From an uncultured Ignavibacteria bacterium (GTDB taxonomy: Bacteria; Bacteroidota; Ignavibacteria; Kapaibacteriales; UBA961), in assembly GCA_937868245.1 (NCBI GenBank), contig CALMMI010000495.1, forward strand, positions 1 through 6,184: a DNA stretch of 6,184 nucleotides, written 5' to 3'. The position numbers and the translations under genes are program-made. Shown one piece after another: positions 6,054 to 6,184 of the stretch. The first letter of the stretch is position 1. Every line of letters starts with the position of its first letter. The notes beneath the pieces are model-generated. The model did not search any database, had not been told where the DNA came from, and saw only the letters and a list, made by a program, of their open reading frames with translations.

Positions 6054-6170
6054 ATGTCCTACAAACCGCCTTACAATAAAGATATTTATCGCAAATATGG
6101 GAATCATGTAACTCTTACCCGCAGTTGTGTAACTTGTAACTTTAAGAAGAAACGTAATTTTGCACTATAA
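6054..6170 (+). CDS. Possible 38-residue basic protein with a CxxC pair, unrecognised
   Basis: A short frame runs from ATG 6054 to TAA 6168-6170 and encodes MSYKPPYNKDIYRKYGNHVT followed by LTRSCVTCNFKKKRNFAL. I do not recognise it. It is tyrosine- and lysine-rich with C25-V-T-C28 next to a basic cluster, which could suit a small metal- or nucleic acid-binding protein. It starts 69 bp after the glycosyltransferase gene. The bases before the ATG (ACTACCCCT) resemble the C-rich leaders of the glycosyltransferase and peroxidase-like genes in this window, which mildly favours a real start. The frame is short enough to be chance, and there is no Shine-Dalgarno. Confidence 0.35.
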   Translation: MSYKPPYNKDIYRKYGNHVTLTRSCVTCNFKKKRNFAL

Positions 6171-6184
6171 TAATTCACTAACAC

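Overview
The window comes from a bacterium of the Bacteroidota/Chlorobiota-Ignavibacteriota (FCB) side of the tree. The best evidence is a secreted protein with a type IX secretion system (T9SS) C-terminal sorting domain (341-1945). The lack of Shine-Dalgarno sequences before most starts and the AT-leaning coding sequence agree with this. I cannot fix genus or family from the sequence. All genes I can support lie on the + strand.

Layout. 1-222 is the 3' end of an NFACT/RqcH-like gene (ribosome-associated quality control). 223-340 is a short spacer in which I see no convincing site. 341-1945 encodes a secreted Asp-box (BNR) beta-propeller protein with a T9SS sorting tail. 2032-2514 encodes an SRPBCC-fold protein. 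2515-2934 has no gene but holds two dispersed-type palindromic repeats (2584-2690 and 2779-2861). 2935-5050 is a compact module: a TIGR04282-type (DUF2064) transferase, a small AhpD/CMD-fold peroxidase-like protein, and the radical SAM enzyme ArsS. 5051-5288 is another repeat-rich gap with two sets of competing hairpins. 5289-5984 encodes a family 2 glycosyltransferase of the dolichol-phosphate-mannose-synthase-like type. 6054-6170 is a possible 38-residue protein with a CxxC pair.

How the genes fit together. The order TIGR04282 transferase, peroxidase-like protein, ArsS is the known arsenosugar-associated (formerly rSAM/selenodomain) neighbourhood. ArsS joins a 5'-deoxyadenosyl group from SAM to dimethylated arsenic, and the neighbours are thought to process the product further. 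The GT2 may act on the same product or a lipid carrier, but it is separated by 238 bp of repeats, so this link is inferred. No arsM methyltransferase lies in the window. The NFACT, propeller and SRPBCC genes look functionally unrelated to the module.

Most interesting points: a perfect 15-bp inverted repeat over the transferase stop codon and just upstream of the peroxidase-like gene; an ArsS in which two cysteines I expect in the family are His and Tyr; a long palindromic element whose two between-arm differences are each compensated inside the local hairpins; and repeat blocks on both sides of the arsenosugar module.
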